From Thoreauomyces humboldtii (lineage: Eukaryota > Chytridiomycota > Chytridiomycetes > Spizellomycetales > Powellomycetaceae): a stretch of DNA of 35,706 nt. The stretch is taken from the NCBI GenBank assembly GCA_027596035.1, contig JADGJA010000152.1, forward strand, positions 1-35,706, in the 5' to 3' direction. The notes under the pieces were generated by a model. That model was not told the origin of the DNA. It saw only the letters and a list, made by a program, of their open reading frames with translations, and did no database searches. The position numbers and the translations under genes were made by a program. Below, piece by piece: positions 1 through 13,108 of this stretch (positions are counted from its first letter, which is position 1; each line of letters starts with the position of its first letter).

Positions 1-30
1 ACTGCGTTTGAGACTGCATGCATTGATCAG

Positions 31-200
31 AGTTACCGTCCTGTACAATTGTACTGTATAGAGGCTTCTTTGCTGCGGAGGAGGAAGTACCGGTCGGCAG
101 CGCATTGCGAAGGAACCCCTGTCAAAAGGACGAAGAGGAGGAGGTTGTGCTTACAGCGCCCAAAAAATGCAAGAAGGTTTCCACTGCGCAGATAAGCTAA
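31..200 (+). CDS. Probable last exon of a rightward gene entering from the left edge (partial)
   Basis: A plus-strand frame is open from 27 to a TAA at 198-200, about 57 codons. A CAG at 28-30 could be the splice acceptor, placing the exon at 31-200. The encoded tail mixes a short acidic stretch (KDEEEEVV) with a basic end (APKKCKK) and looks coding in composition, but no family is recognisable in so short a piece. It would converge on the leftward gene that ends at 418. A chance open frame cannot be excluded. Confidence 0.35.
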
Positions 201-328
201 GCAAGCTCGACCCCCTCCAACAAGCTTGCCTCGTCCTCGTCCTCAAGGAGCGGGATGTACCCCTTCTTGGGACTAGGACTCCTCGCAGAACTGCTCGACA
301 GCAGTTCCCTCACGTTCATGACAAACTC
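197..328 (-). other. Orphan leftward open frame, possible alternative last exon of the gene at 418-2931
   Basis: On the minus strand a frame runs from a CCGCAG acceptor (exon would start at 328) to a stop at 197-199. It encodes a Ser-rich then acidic peptide with LLEDEDEAS, similar in flavour to the upstream gene. I could not find a donor in the last exon of that gene that joins it in phase, so it may simply be 3' untranslated sequence. It also overlaps the end of the rightward partial exon by four bases. Confidence 0.2.
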
Positions 329-417
329 CTGCGGAGCCGCCACGGTACAGTACCGGTATACATGCATACACATGTATGTCCAAACAAAAAGACAACGACC
401 ATCACTTCTCAACGCCA

Positions 418-2931
418 TTACTCTCCACGCTGCCTGGCCATCCTTCTCGTCGTCACAGTCGGCTTGCCAACAGGCGTCGCAGCAGCAGCAACCGCGCCAC
501 GCTTCCTCGTCGTCGTCGCCGGGGTGACCGCACCGGCTGGCGTGTTTTCCCTATCCCCGGCCACCGCAGCCGCCCGTCTCCTCGTGGCCATCCTCTTCGG
601 CAACGGCGTGGCCTCCAGATCCTCCAGCGACATCGGGTCATCATTGTTATCACCGTCGTCCTCCCCCTCGTCCCCCGACGGCTTTTCGGCAGCCCTGGCA
701 GCAGCGGCAGGAGTCGCCTTGTGATTGCGTTCCCTGAGGCTCTCGCGCGTCGTGACGGGTGCAGGGGTCCTGGACGACGCAGCCGATTTTCGAACCGATC
801 GTTTGCCGGTGGTGATGGGCACGATCTCCGGCTCCTGAACCTCCTCCATATCATCCTCCTCCCCATCCTCATGAACGATTTTCCCGACGGGTGCCTTCTT
901 CCGACTCGTGGCGGTCCTCTTCGGCACGGCGGACCGTGCGGGTGTCACGGCAGGGGCCGGCGTGTCGCTATGGTCCTCGTCGGTCGTCTTGTGGGCCGCT
1001 GCGATGCGTCCGCTCCTCCGAACGACCGAGGTTGCATCCGGGGTCGCGGACGTGCGACGAGGCGTGGCGAGGAGTTGGGTGTGGCGTCGGTTGAGGAGAC
1101 GATCTTTGGCTGGGGTTGTGGCACGACGTTTCGCTACGGGCGTGTCCTGCTGTGCTGGTTCCTCTTCCTCTTCGTCTTCTTCATCGTCGCTGTGGGTGCG
1201 GATGTTGACTTTTGGGAGAGAGTCCAAGGGTCAGCGCTACGAACTTTTGTTCGCGAGTTGTTGAAACCTCGACACTCACATCGCGTAGATCGCCTGACAG
1301 CGGAAACGGAAGCTCTTCCCCTGGGCTTAGCTTTACGGGCCTGCTTGGCGGCAGCCGCCTCTTCTTCGGCTTTTCGATCATCTCTCGGCGAGAAGGGCGA
1401 CATGCTCCTCATCTCCGGAGCCTTTGGCTGTGACGGTCCCACGGGGGACGTGTGTCGTTCCACATGCTGCTCGTTGGTCTCGTAGTGTGCGAAAGTCGCC
1501 ACTATGGAACGTCCGTGGAAGGGTGATCCGGGCATGAAGGAAGAGCGGAAGCTGGATTGAGACGGCGATTGGTGTGTTTCGGGTGATCGCAGATGTTGCT
1601 GTGTCGGCGCTTCTGGGGCTTGCTGCTCACGAGACTCATCTTGTGCGTCTTCCTGTTCCATCTCATCCGTGAGGTCTGGGTAGATCCTCTCCGTGATCTC
1701 TTTTTCCTCATCGGCTTCACCCTCATTCGCCTGTTCCTCCACCTCTTCCTCCTCCTCCTCCTTCTCCTCCTCGTGAGAATCCTCGGAGTCATCTACCTCC
1801 GCGTCTTCTTTCTGGCTTGCCTGAGCGTCGTGGAAGGACTCCGCAGCTTCCACCTCGCCCTCTTCGTAATCCATCGTGTCCACGACCTCAATTCCGAGTC
1901 CGGCTCTGAATTATCGGTTAAAGCGGGATGAGTAAAATGGTTTCCACCCCGGAGTATGGCACTGATGACTCATCATACCCTTCCGTTTCCTCGGATTGAG
2001 CGTCAACCGAATCCATTGCTTCGAGTTCATCGTCGACCTTGTCCTCTCCATCTTCGATCAGCTCTTGTTCGGCGTCCACCATCATGTGGTCGCCGTCCCA
2101 GTCCTCGAGTACAGGGCTTCTGGTGATCATCTCCTTCACCGCTTCGTCTCCCTTTCGGACTTTCCTGAGATCCTTCAATGCGACCGACTGTCCGAGAGCC
2201 GTCTTCCTCAAACTCGCAGGAGACGTGGAAGGACGTTTGGGAAGCGGCAGCATGGACTTGTCCGACGGGTGATCCATGGGCAGGAAGTTTCGGAATATAT
2301 CGGTGGCTTCGTTCTTTGGGATCGGGGCGTGCTTCTTCGGGGCGACGGGGCGACGGAGCAGATGAAGAGGGACGGCGGAAGATTGAGACTTTCGGTTTCC
2401 GCAGGTGGTCGAAGAAGCTGGAGTGTTGGCGTTCAGACATTTGATGAGGTTGGCGTGAGCTTGAACTGGAGTCGCAACCTGAATCCTGAGGTCTGGACAC
2501 GCGGAGAGTGGTAGGAGTGTTTTCGTCGCTGTGTTCGACTTGCCCTTAGACAAGGGCTCTGCGAGATGGAAGTAGGGATGAGGGTCTGCAACGAACGATC
2601 GTGGTGCTTCCCATGTAGCAGAGACATATCGTTTGGTCTGCATCGACGCTTCCCTCGCCCCGCTAGAGCGTAGCCAACACCTGGCAGTCACTCCAGAGAT
2701 CACTTGCCACGTACCTCGAAATTGCAGACCGGCATCCCACGCGACCCTCTGAGAGTTGGAAAGCAAACCCAAGAGATTCCGTGCCAGGTCAGAGTCCTTT
2801 TCGACGTGACGGAGAGCCTGGAGATATTCGGCTCGAGCAAAGTGGTGGTGATACGCGGCGAGGTCTGTGTCAGCACCTCTCCCGGAGGTGGTGTTGTCGC
2901 TAGCAGGACGCCGTTGCGTGGAGTTAAACAT
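418..2931 (-). CDS. Acidic and basic low-complexity nuclear-type protein, possibly ELYS-like
   Basis: The three-exon model is 2931-1979, 1905-1280 and 1208-418, with introns of 73 and 71 nt; phases agree and give 789 residues. The first ATG in the open frame is at 2931, 264 bp from the divergent URA5 start. The N-terminal ~75 residues look helical (EYLQALRHVEKDSDLAR). The rest is disordered: long Glu/Asp runs in exon 2, then many TP/SP sites and basic AT-hook-like pieces (RRSGRIAAA, TTRRMARQ) in exon 3. This composition suggests a chromatin or nuclear-pore-associated protein. The helical start followed by a proline-rich part faintly recalls the end of the ELYS domain of fungal nuclear-pore assembly proteins, but that is a weak match. 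A further in-frame 129-nt intron at 2586-2714 (donor GTACGT, acceptor TTGCAG) is possible and would give 746 residues. Function is not established. Confidence 0.6.
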
Positions 2932-3195
2932 TGGAGACAGTGACGAAGGCGACCAACGTGAGTTGCAGAGATTGAATGGGAGGGTCTATGAATCTAAAGG
3001 TTAGTCCGGTCTCGGGACGCAGACTGTGGGTGGGGTGTATGAGCCTGTTGGGGAGATGTTCGGATGGTCAAGGTTGCTTGCAGTTTCGCGTTTGCGAGGA
3101 CAGGAACCGAAGCCCAAAAGTTCTCCTCCCCTTCTGTGACTGATCGATCGACCCCTCACCTCACTGCTCAATCCCCCCCACCCTCCTCCCAAACC

Positions 3196-3864
3196 ATGAA
3201 GCCCTACCAGAAGGAGTTCCTCACGTTCGCCATCCAGCACAAGGTCCTCACGTTCGGCTCATTCTCCTTGAAGTCGGGTCGCACCTCCCCATACTTCTTC
3301 AACGCAGGTCTCTTCAACACCGGAGAGGCTCTCACCGACATTGGTCGCTTCTACGCCGCCGCCCTGCAGGACTCGGGCCTGTCCTTTGACGTCCTCTTCG
3401 GTCCCGCCTACAAGGGCATCCCCCTCGTCGCCGCGCTCGCCATCGCCCTCAACGTCCACCACCAGAAGAACGCTCCCTACGCGTTTAACCGCAAGGAGAA
3501 GAAGGACCACGGCGAAGGCGGCTCCATCGTCGGCGCGAAGCTCCAGGGCAGGGTCGTCGTGGTCGACGACGTCATCACCGCGGGGACCGCCATCAGGGAG
3601 TCGGTCGCCGTCATCGCGGCCGAGGGCGCCCAGCTCTCGGGCGTCCTCATCGCCCTCGACAGGCAGGAGAAGGGCATCGACGTCGACGTGTCGGCCATCC
3701 AGCAGGTCGAGACCGACTACGGCGTCCCCGTCGTCTCCATCGTCTCCCTCGCGGACGTCCTCGACTACCTCGTCGAGGTGGGCTCCCACGACCAGGCCGT
3801 CGCCGACATCCGAGCCTACCGGGAAAGGTACGGCGTGGACGCCGTCGTCGCCGCGCCAAAGTGA
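3196..3864 (+). CDS. URA5: Orotate phosphoribosyltransferase
   Basis: An intronless frame of 222 residues. The enzyme joins orotate to PRPP to make orotidine 5'-monophosphate, the fifth step of pyrimidine synthesis, in the cytosol. The start ATG sits in AAACCATGA and the protein begins at once with the family's N-terminal helix; the [15 protein letters not shown] stretch is typical. The PRPP-binding loop [13 protein letters not shown] covers residues 120-132, with the paired Asp at 124-125, and [10 protein letters not shown] and [12 protein letters not shown] are the expected substrate and flexible catalytic loops. Length matches the fungal enzyme, and there is no fused OMP decarboxylase domain as in animals and plants. 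Codons are strongly C-ending, more than in neighbours, which suggests high expression. It is divergent from the gene at 418-2931 and convergent with the carboxylase at 4090. Confidence 0.96.
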   Translation: MKPYQKEFLTFAIQHKVLTFGSFSLKSGRTSPYFFNAGLFNTGEALTDIGRFYAAALQDSGLSFDVLFGPAYKGIPLVAALAIALNVHHQKNAPYAFNRKEKKDHGEGGSIVGAKLQGRVVVVDDVITAGTAIRESVAVIAAEGAQLSGVLIALDRQEKGIDVDVSAIQQVETDYGVPVVSIVSLADVLDYLVEVGSHDQAVADIRAYRERYGVDAVVAAPK

Positions 3865-4010
3865 AGACCGAGACGAGGACCTTCGAAGTCTTTTTTGCGA
3901 TGAATATCATACAACATGGGCGCGCGCTGCTTTACGTGGAAACCTTTTGTGAAGCCTTTTTTTCTTCTCTCTCTGTCTCTATACAGTGTGGATGATGGAG
4001 AAAAAGGGGG

Positions 4011-4025
4011 TGTGTGTGTGTGTGT
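4011..4025. repeat. Short TG dinucleotide microsatellite
   Basis: About seven TG units follow a run of G in the 225-bp convergent gap between URA5 and the carboxylase gene. It lies in the 3' untranslated area of both; no other structure is visible there. Confidence 0.8.
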
Positions 4026-4089
4026 CTGGTGAATGGAATGGATGTTGAGGATGGAAGGAAAAGGTGCATCTACGGTCAGACTACCGCTG

Positions 4090-6443
4090 CTACTCTGCCT
4101 TGGTCTCGAACACAACGAGAGTGGCGTGCTCCGCCACCACAGCTCCTGCCGTCACGGGAACCCTGGCCACGACCGCATCGGCGGGTGCCCGCACGACGTG
4201 CTCCATCTTCATGGCCTCCAGCACGACGAGCGTCTGTCCCTTGACCACCTTGTCCCCGGCCTTGACCACCACGTGGGCGATCTTGCACGGCATGGGCGCT
4301 TTGAGAAGACCTGCCGCAGCACCGCCCGCCGCGTCGGCAGTGGCACCGGGAGCGGGAGGGTGGTTCAACATGTAGGCGCGATCCGTACCGTCGCCCAGGA
4401 CGTGGATGCCGGCCGCCGTGTGAACGAGAACGCGCGCGCCGGACTGTCCCTCCATCTCCACCGTCAGATTCTGAACAGAGGTCGCGCCGGTGGTAGTCGT
4501 CGAGGCGTCGATGAGACGCACACGCTGGGCCGGGCCGACGGGTTCGCCCGCAGGGGTGACGATGGAAACGTCAAAGACGTTCGCCTCGCCGTCTCGGCTG
4601 GCGGCGACGGCCACCTTGACCTCCTTGTCGTCCTCGTCCCGCAATCGGATCACGCGCGTCGGCGGGCCGTTGATGCGGAAGCTGCCGAGGGACGCCCAGG
4701 GATCCCGCTTCGTCGTCGAGGCACCGGTCGGTACGTGGATCGCTCCCAGAGCCGCCAGAGCCAGGATCTTGAATGGTGCCGCTTCGCGAGGTGGCAGAAG
4801 CTGAGCTTCGTGCTTGGGGATGAATCCAGTCTCGACGTCCGCGGCCTCGAAAGCCGGGTGGGATGCCAGAGCTTGCAGAAACTCGATGTTCGTGTGAAGA
4901 CCTGACACGTGGAAGTCGGCGAGTGCGATGCGGAGGGCACGGAGAGCTTGGTCACGGTCGCGCCCGTGAACCACCAACTTGGAGATCATGGGGTCGTAGT
5001 AGACGCTGACCTCGTCGCCCATTTTGACACCGGTTTCCACTCGGCAGTCGGCAGTCTCCGCTGGGGTGCTCATGTAGGTGAGGCGACCCGTGTCGGGCAG
5101 GAAGTTGTTGTTGGGATTCTCGGCATAGATACGGGCCTCAAACGCATGACCGTTAATGGTCAGCTCGTTCTGTAGCTGGGGAAGCATATTTCCGGAGGCG
5201 ACCTCTAGTTGCCATTCCACAAGATCTGTTTTGGTGATCATTTCGGTGATTGGGTGCTCGACCTTCACATAACGACTACATTAGAATCATGTTGCACCCT
5301 CGCTAAAGACATGTGCATTCCTGGGCTTCACGCATACCTGCAAGCGCGTGTTCATTTCCATGAAGTAGAATTTCTGGTCGTCCGTGTCAAAGATGAACTC
5401 GACAGTTCCGGCACCGACATAGTTGACGGCCTTTGCTGCGGCCACAGCCTTTTCACCCAGGTCCTTCCTGAGCTCCTCCGAGAGACCAGGCGCAGGGGCC
5501 TCTTCCAGAACCTTCTGGTGGCGACGCTGCACGCTGCAGTCTCGCTCGAAGAGGTACACAGCGTTGCCGTGGGTATCGCAGAAGACCTGCACCTCGACGT
5601 GACGAGGACGCACGAGGTATTTTTCAACGAGAACGGCGTCGTCTCCGAAGCTCTTGATGGCCTCGCGACGAGCGCTGCCCAGCATCTCCTCGAAATCCTC
5701 TGGCTTCTCCACGATCCTCATGCCCTTGCCGCCGCCACCTTTGATGGCCTTGATAAGGACGGGGTATCCCATCTTGATAGCCTCGCTGGACAGAGTTTCG
5801 AGGTCCTGAGCGGCACCGTGGTATCCGGGCACGCAGGGTACACCCGCGGCCTCCATGATGTTCTTTGATGCACTCTTGGAGCCCATGTCGATGATGGCTT
5901 GCTGGGGTGGGCCGACGAACGTCAGTCCGGCCTTTCCCACGGCCTCCGCAAATGCAGAGTTTTCTGACAAGAAGCCGTATCCGGGGTGGATGGCTTGGGC
6001 TCCGGATTGCTTCGCAACTTCGATGATGGTGTCCATTCGCAGGTAACTCTCAGCAGAAGGGGCTGCCCCGATGAGGAAGGCTTGGTCCGCCAGCTTCACG
6101 TGCTGGGAGTGCCGATCCGCCTCGCTGTAGACAGCAACGGTCTTGACCCCCAGCTTTTTTGCGGTGCGGATGATGCGGCATGCGATCTCTCCTCGGTTGG
6201 CGATCAGAACTTTGGAGAAGAGTGGGTTTCTTGGTTGCGCGCCACTCTGGGCAGAAGCAGAAGAAGCTACGTGTGATTCAGAAAGGATGCATAAGGGACG
6301 CAGCTCGAACATCGAGAGAAGGAAAGAACAGTCACTCCTCGCCACGTACCGGTTCGCCATAGGGCGAGATACGTGCTCCTTCCATGGGACGCATTAGAAG
6401 GTCGCACGAGGGCGGGCACTCGTCCGGCAAGAATAGGAAACAT
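4090..6443 (-). CDS. MCCA: Methylcrotonyl-CoA carboxylase, biotin-carrying alpha subunit
   Basis: Three exons, 6443-6350, 6266-5338 and 5262-4090 (introns 83 and 75 nt), encode 731 residues. The enzyme carboxylates 3-methylcrotonyl-CoA in mitochondrial leucine breakdown. Exon 1 starts at an ATG in ATAACCATG and encodes a basic, hydroxylated presequence without acidic residues, a typical matrix-targeting signal. The biotin carboxylase domain opens with [14 protein letters not shown], carries the ATP-grasp glycine loop GGGGKGMR (residues 208-215), and has the [14 protein letters not shown] active-site strand, interrupted by intron 2 between Q and [15 protein letters not shown] and the [10 protein letters not shown] stretch favour MCC over propionyl-CoA or acetyl-CoA carboxylase. 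The C-terminal biotinyl domain has EAMKM with the biotin-accepting lysine at residue 693. The beta subunit is not in this window. Confidence 0.95.
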
Positions 6444-6903
6444 GGTTATGGCCCCTGGCACCTACTGTACAAGCTTCTAGTAGAAAAGTTGGACGCAAGG
6501 TGCAGAAGAAGAAGAAGGCTCGTCCCTGCCGTTGAATCAAAACCCGAAAGTGCGTGGGAACCCTTTGGGGGAGTGGGCAACTTGAGAGGTTCATCACGCG
6601 CGTGGTCACCGCGGTGTACGTGTACTAAATCCGACAGCCAAGAGTTTTTCATTTTGGGATCCCAGAGACAAGGACAAGGAAAACACATCATGACGGTGGG
6701 GCCACGGAAAGTAGAGGTACCGTAGGGGAGAGGAGAGCAAGAGTCGTGCAGTGAGGGAAAAGAAAGGTGGGAACGGAGTCAGGGGGAGGCGGAGACGCGA
6801 AGGGAGTAAGTGAAGGTCAGGCGAGTGAGGTTCAGCAATTTGCTGGCGTCGGCCGGCGGGGAATTGATTATTGAGCCGTGCTGGAAGAAGGGTGCCAATC
6901 GCT
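6444..6903. other. Intergenic: promoter of the carboxylase gene and 3' end of the next leftward gene
   Basis: A 460-bp gap between two genes on the minus strand. No credible coding frame, tRNA or repeat was seen. It should hold the promoter for the gene starting at 6443 and the polyadenylation region of the gene ending at 6904; no clear TATA box was recognised. Confidence 0.6.
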
Positions 6904-8799
6904 CTAGCCAGTTTGCTGGGTGCCGCGGATGTTCAGCATGCTCTTCAAATCGTGGCTAATCCGAGCCAGAACGCTCTGATCTTCTTCGGGCGGTGGTTGG
7001 GCGTGGTGAGTTCCAAATGACGGGTGGCCAGGATGGAAGTTCACGTGGGGATGGGGTTGCGGAAAGGACATGGAATGAGGGCGTGGAGGCATTGGACGTG
7101 CAGTAAAGGGCGGGGCCGAGAACTCCCGGCCTTCCTGAGAGTAAGGCGAGGAGAGCGGGTGGTGCGGTTGATGAGAAGGATATTGAGAGTGGGACAGGAA
7201 AACGTTGTTTTGAAAATCGTGATTCACTTGGGCCTGGCTGTTAAGGTGCGCCAAGTCCCGTCCAGTGCGAGAATCCTCCTCCCGAGCGGCCCCAGTCAGC
7301 AGAGACAAGAGGTGACGCGACTTCATCCTCAGGTCATCGTCGCGAGGTTCATCTTCCATTTGAAACATTTCGGACTCGATACCGTTGCTGTCACGATGCC
7401 CGCGCGAGGCAGACGGGCTCTGAGCCCGTTCGTGGGATTGATTGAAAGAGGGCGCCCGGAAGAGTGGGGCGTGCATGACAGGTGTAGGTAGGGAAGACGA
7501 TTCGACAGAATCCGGAGATATCGCTGCGTGAGTAAGCGCCGATGCTGGGCCTTTCATGCCTCGAGTCGTAAAGACCGGCATAGGCAATGCGCTCGCCGCT
7601 GGAGAGTTTTGAAAGGTAGCACCAGCATATAAGGTGCCTCTCGTGGGACTCGCTTGTGGCTGACTAGTTTTGAGCTGATATTCTGAAATGGGAACGGAAC
7701 CAGCTGCCATTTGTTGCAATCGAAGATCAGGAGCACTAAGGCGCCGTTGACGTTGTTGATGGCCTGCGTTGTTCAATGGCCTAGGGGATAACAATTGTGT
7801 GAATAACGATCCGTGCATCAAACAGATAATGAGAAAGACACCTACCTCTTTTGTGAAGACTGCGGAAAGAACACCGGCACCTCGACAGGTCTTTCGACGA
7901 CTGTCGTCTCAACCTCCGGAGCAATGGATGGTCGCTTAGTAGCGGCCTTTTTCCCCCGGCGCTTCTTGAGAGCATCGGAATGGTCCGCAACGGGATGTAA
8001 ATTGGGAGACATGATGGGGTCGGAGTTCTGATTGTTGCTAACAGCGTTTGTATTGTTGCTGTTGCTATGGCTATCCACAATTGCTGTGAATTGCTTGTTG
8101 TTTTGCGGCCGCGACGCAGTTTCCTGCTGAAAGCAGTCTGCTTTGTTCGGAAGTTTGCTCAACATGGCCTCGTGGGATAATGCCACTGTTTTGTCGCTTC
8201 GGCCTTTCCTCGCAGGCGAGCCAGCGCCGGAGTTTTTTTTCTGAGGCTCAGGGGGTCGAACGGGTCCTGCTGTTGATGCTGGACGGCTCGACTGATTTCG
8301 AACGATCGTACTAGGGGATGCTACAACGACGGTGGCAGAAACATTGTTCACTGTAGAGAACAACGATGAAGTGCTTAGTGAGTCATATGTGCACCGAACG
8401 TTCCTTTATGAGTAACAAACCTTTCACGGTGCTGGCGCCTCGGTTTCGCTTAGAGCCATTTTCTGAAGAAGGACACCACATAGGCTGTAAGTCGAACGTT
8501 CTTCCCCTCTCAGGGCGCTACAGGAAGCTCTCACCGGAAGACTTCTGATTGGGTAGGTGCTGCTGGACCGCCGGGGCTGGAGAAGTCGTCGCTTCTCGCT
8601 TCAAGATGCGGGGCGAGACCCCTGCCGGAAAGGTCGGTTGCTTGACTGATAAGCCTTGCTGGTGTTCCTGCTGTTGCTGTTGCCTTTGCTGGCGCTGCTG
8701 CTTGTTGGCCAGCTGCCGATTGCTACTCGTCAAGGGGCCCGCCGATTGGGAAGATCCGACTGAGCTTAGAGGGCGTTGTGCTATTGCGAGAGAGGACAT
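6904..8799 (-). CDS. PNRC-motif protein, candidate Edc1-type mRNA decapping enhancer
   Basis: Four exons, 8799-8535, 8462-8421, 8350-7846 and 7780-6904 (introns 72, 70 and 65 nt), give 562 residues with every phase conserved. Most of the protein is disordered: a Gln-rich block near residues 50-65, Asn/Ser-rich and Pro/His-rich parts, and a basic patch KKRRGKKAATKR. The recognisable element is YAGATFQNSPAASALPMP at residues 322-339, which fits the proline-rich motif of PNRC and fungal Edc1-like proteins that binds the EVH1 domain of Dcp1 and stimulates decapping. A short amphipathic helix (SVLARISHDLKSMLNI) lies near the C-terminus. The ATG at 8799 is the first in its frame. The role in P-bodies is inferred from the motif alone; no enzyme domain is present. 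Exon 2 is only 42 nt. Confidence 0.72.
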
Positions 8800-9304
8800 T
8801 TCGTAGGTGGGAGTGTATTGGATATTCGGTTTGTTGGACAGGCCTGAGGGTATCTCGCATGCCGGGGTGTGAGCGGGACCGGTGGGTGGGGAGGTGGAGA
8901 GAAGTCGAGTTCGCAAGGAAAGCACAAGGGGTCTCGTCTCGTGTGGCCGCTTGCTGAAAGACCTCTTCTGCAGTTGCGAGGGTGGACGGACTTGTCGTGC
9001 TGGGGGGTTCTTGTGGGTGCGGGTTGGTGCAGTGTGGGTGTGGGAAGAATGGCGCTCTGGTCGAGACTCGAGTGGGTGCGAGTGTGTGGGGAGGCTGCGA
9101 AAGGAGGCGCAATGACACAAGACAGCAAGCAATAGGAGAGACAGAGACACGGGGGTTAGGGCTTTTCCAGTCGGGATTTCCTGACAGAGTGACAACGGCC
9201 CGGCATGCAAAAGAACCCGGTCCTTGTGCTCAATAGCGACTCTTGTATGCGCTTGCTGGCAGAAACTCAGCAAATTCTAATGCAGTCGCTACGCCAGGAA
9301 TTCC
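8800..9304. other. Leader and promoter region of the PNRC-motif gene
   Basis: About 505 bp without a convincing gene, between HEM2 (upstream, same strand) and the ATG at 8799. On the minus strand it is rich in C and A with long pyrimidine stretches, as in fungal 5' leaders. A reading frame is open through much of it but has no ATG before 8799. Confidence 0.5.
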
Positions 9305-12031
<2,727 letters not shown>

Positions 12032-12124
12032 TAAATATCTGAGCTACGCCGCATGCCACTCTACGACTACCAGAAGGAAAATGGTAACCGGATGTGATCG
12101 GCCATGGCTACGAGCTATGGCTTT

Positions 12125-12664
12125 CTAAAATCCTTGATTGGAACGAGCACGCTGCCGTCGCATGTTGATGGTCGACAGGATGGCGCCGACGAGTTCGATC
12201 GCGGCCAGCGCGAAGAAACAGATGCCAGCCCATTTGAGGACACGAAAGATCGTGTCACAGCTCGTCGCACATTTATTATCGTACGTTTGATCCGACTGAT
12301 GTTGGAAGCCATAGCCGGACGCGCACGCTCCCTCCGGATTGTCGCCGCTCGATTTTCGGCAGTTACTTCGAATGATCGTGCCGGCGATGAAGCAAGCCGC
12401 GCCTTGGAGGAGGGATACGAGGGTCATGGCGGAGAAGGCGGCGCGGCGCGTACGGGACGTGGTGTAAAAGCAGAACAGGATGAAGGCAAATGGACCGGTG
12501 AACAGAGCGCCGACGGCGCCGATTACAGCAGCAAGGCCGGCTCTGCGCGGCGCTCGCGGTACCGGCGATAGCTGATTTCCCGGATATGATGGGTAGACTT
12601 TGTCTGTGGCAGTCCCTCCACCGGGCTTGGAGTCGTGAAGATATGGATCAGCGCGGTCATGCAT
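12125..12664 (-). CDS. Small multi-span membrane protein of unknown function
   Basis: A single exon of 179 residues, starting at an ATG at 12664 and followed by a polar, Pro/Gly-rich N-terminus (YLHDSKPGGG). Three hydrophobic segments are visible, near residues 42-66, 78-100 and 142-165. The loop between the second and third contains four cysteines (at NCRKSS, GACASG, NKCATSC), which suggests a disulfide-bonded luminal or external loop. The protein ends in a basic tail (NMRRQRARSNQGF). I do not recognise the family; a fungal tetraspan-like or MARVEL-like protein is a guess. An exon further upstream could add a fourth span, but no in-phase splice was found. Confidence 0.7.
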   Translation of the reverse strand: MHDRADPYLHDSKPGGGTATDKVYPSYPGNQLSPVPRAPRRAGLAAVIGAVGALFTGPFAFILFCFYTTSRTRRAAFSAMTLVSLLQGAACFIAGTIIRSNCRKSSGDNPEGACASGYGFQHQSDQTYDNKCATSCDTIFRVLKWAGICFFALAAIELVGAILSTINMRRQRARSNQGF

Positions 12665-13108
12665 GTTGGTTGATTTACAGTTGGGTGTGAAGCGAAGCAG
12701 AACGATCAGGTACAGAAGGGGAAGCTGTTGCTCTTATTCGTACTTTACCTTGTGCCTGCGGCGCGAGCAAGCCGCTGATGACGTTGCCCATGACGTACAG
12801 TACAGCAAAAAGGTCTACGTAGTGGTCGTACATGGTGGGTTTGGGAAAGTAAAAATTGAGCAACATTTGACGACGGACTAGGGTTTTATTACAGCGGAAC
12901 TAGGGTTGCCGTCCAGCGGCATGGATTACAGCATTTGCGAACTTGGTAGCATGATAGCTATCAATCTCGCTATCATCAGTGACTCCCCAGTTACTTTGAA
13001 AGAGCCAGAAAGACCTTGCATTCATCCTACTCACGTTCGAGACTACCGTATTAGATTCAAGAAAAAACGTAAATACGCCGAAATCCAAACCATTTACAAA
13101 AATTATCT
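12665..13108. other. Gap between two leftward genes with one short hydrophobic frame
   Basis: A 444-bp stretch holding the promoter of the small membrane protein and the 3' end of the CSC1 gene. A minus-strand frame from an ATG at 12833 to a stop at 12675 encodes about 52 residues with one hydrophobic segment (LFAVLYVMGNVISGLLAP). It has a possible donor (CAAG/GTAAAG), but no phase-compatible acceptor joins it to the next gene. It may be an upstream ORF, a lost exon or chance. Confidence 0.35.

Noticed and set aside
43..54. Perfect palindrome GTACAATTGTAC
   Set aside because: Too short to call a regulatory site without other copies or context.
376..1485. Long plus-strand frame of 369 codons, rich in Arg, Ser and Gly
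   Set aside because: It is antisense to the acidic/basic gene at 418-2931; its composition mirrors the Glu and Ala codon runs of that gene, and no family is visible.
1741..1775. Run of CTC/TCC triplets that could be taken as a microsatellite or promoter tract
   Set aside because: It encodes the glutamate run on the minus strand in exon 2 of the gene at 418-2931.
3341..3952. Plus-strand frame of 203 codons rich in Ser, Pro and Arg
   Set aside because: A shifted frame of URA5, whose C-ending codons create Ser/Arg/Pro runs in the second frame.
4033..4905. Plus-strand frame of 290 codons
   Set aside because: Antisense to the biotin-domain exon of the carboxylase; no motif, and composition explained by the opposite strand.
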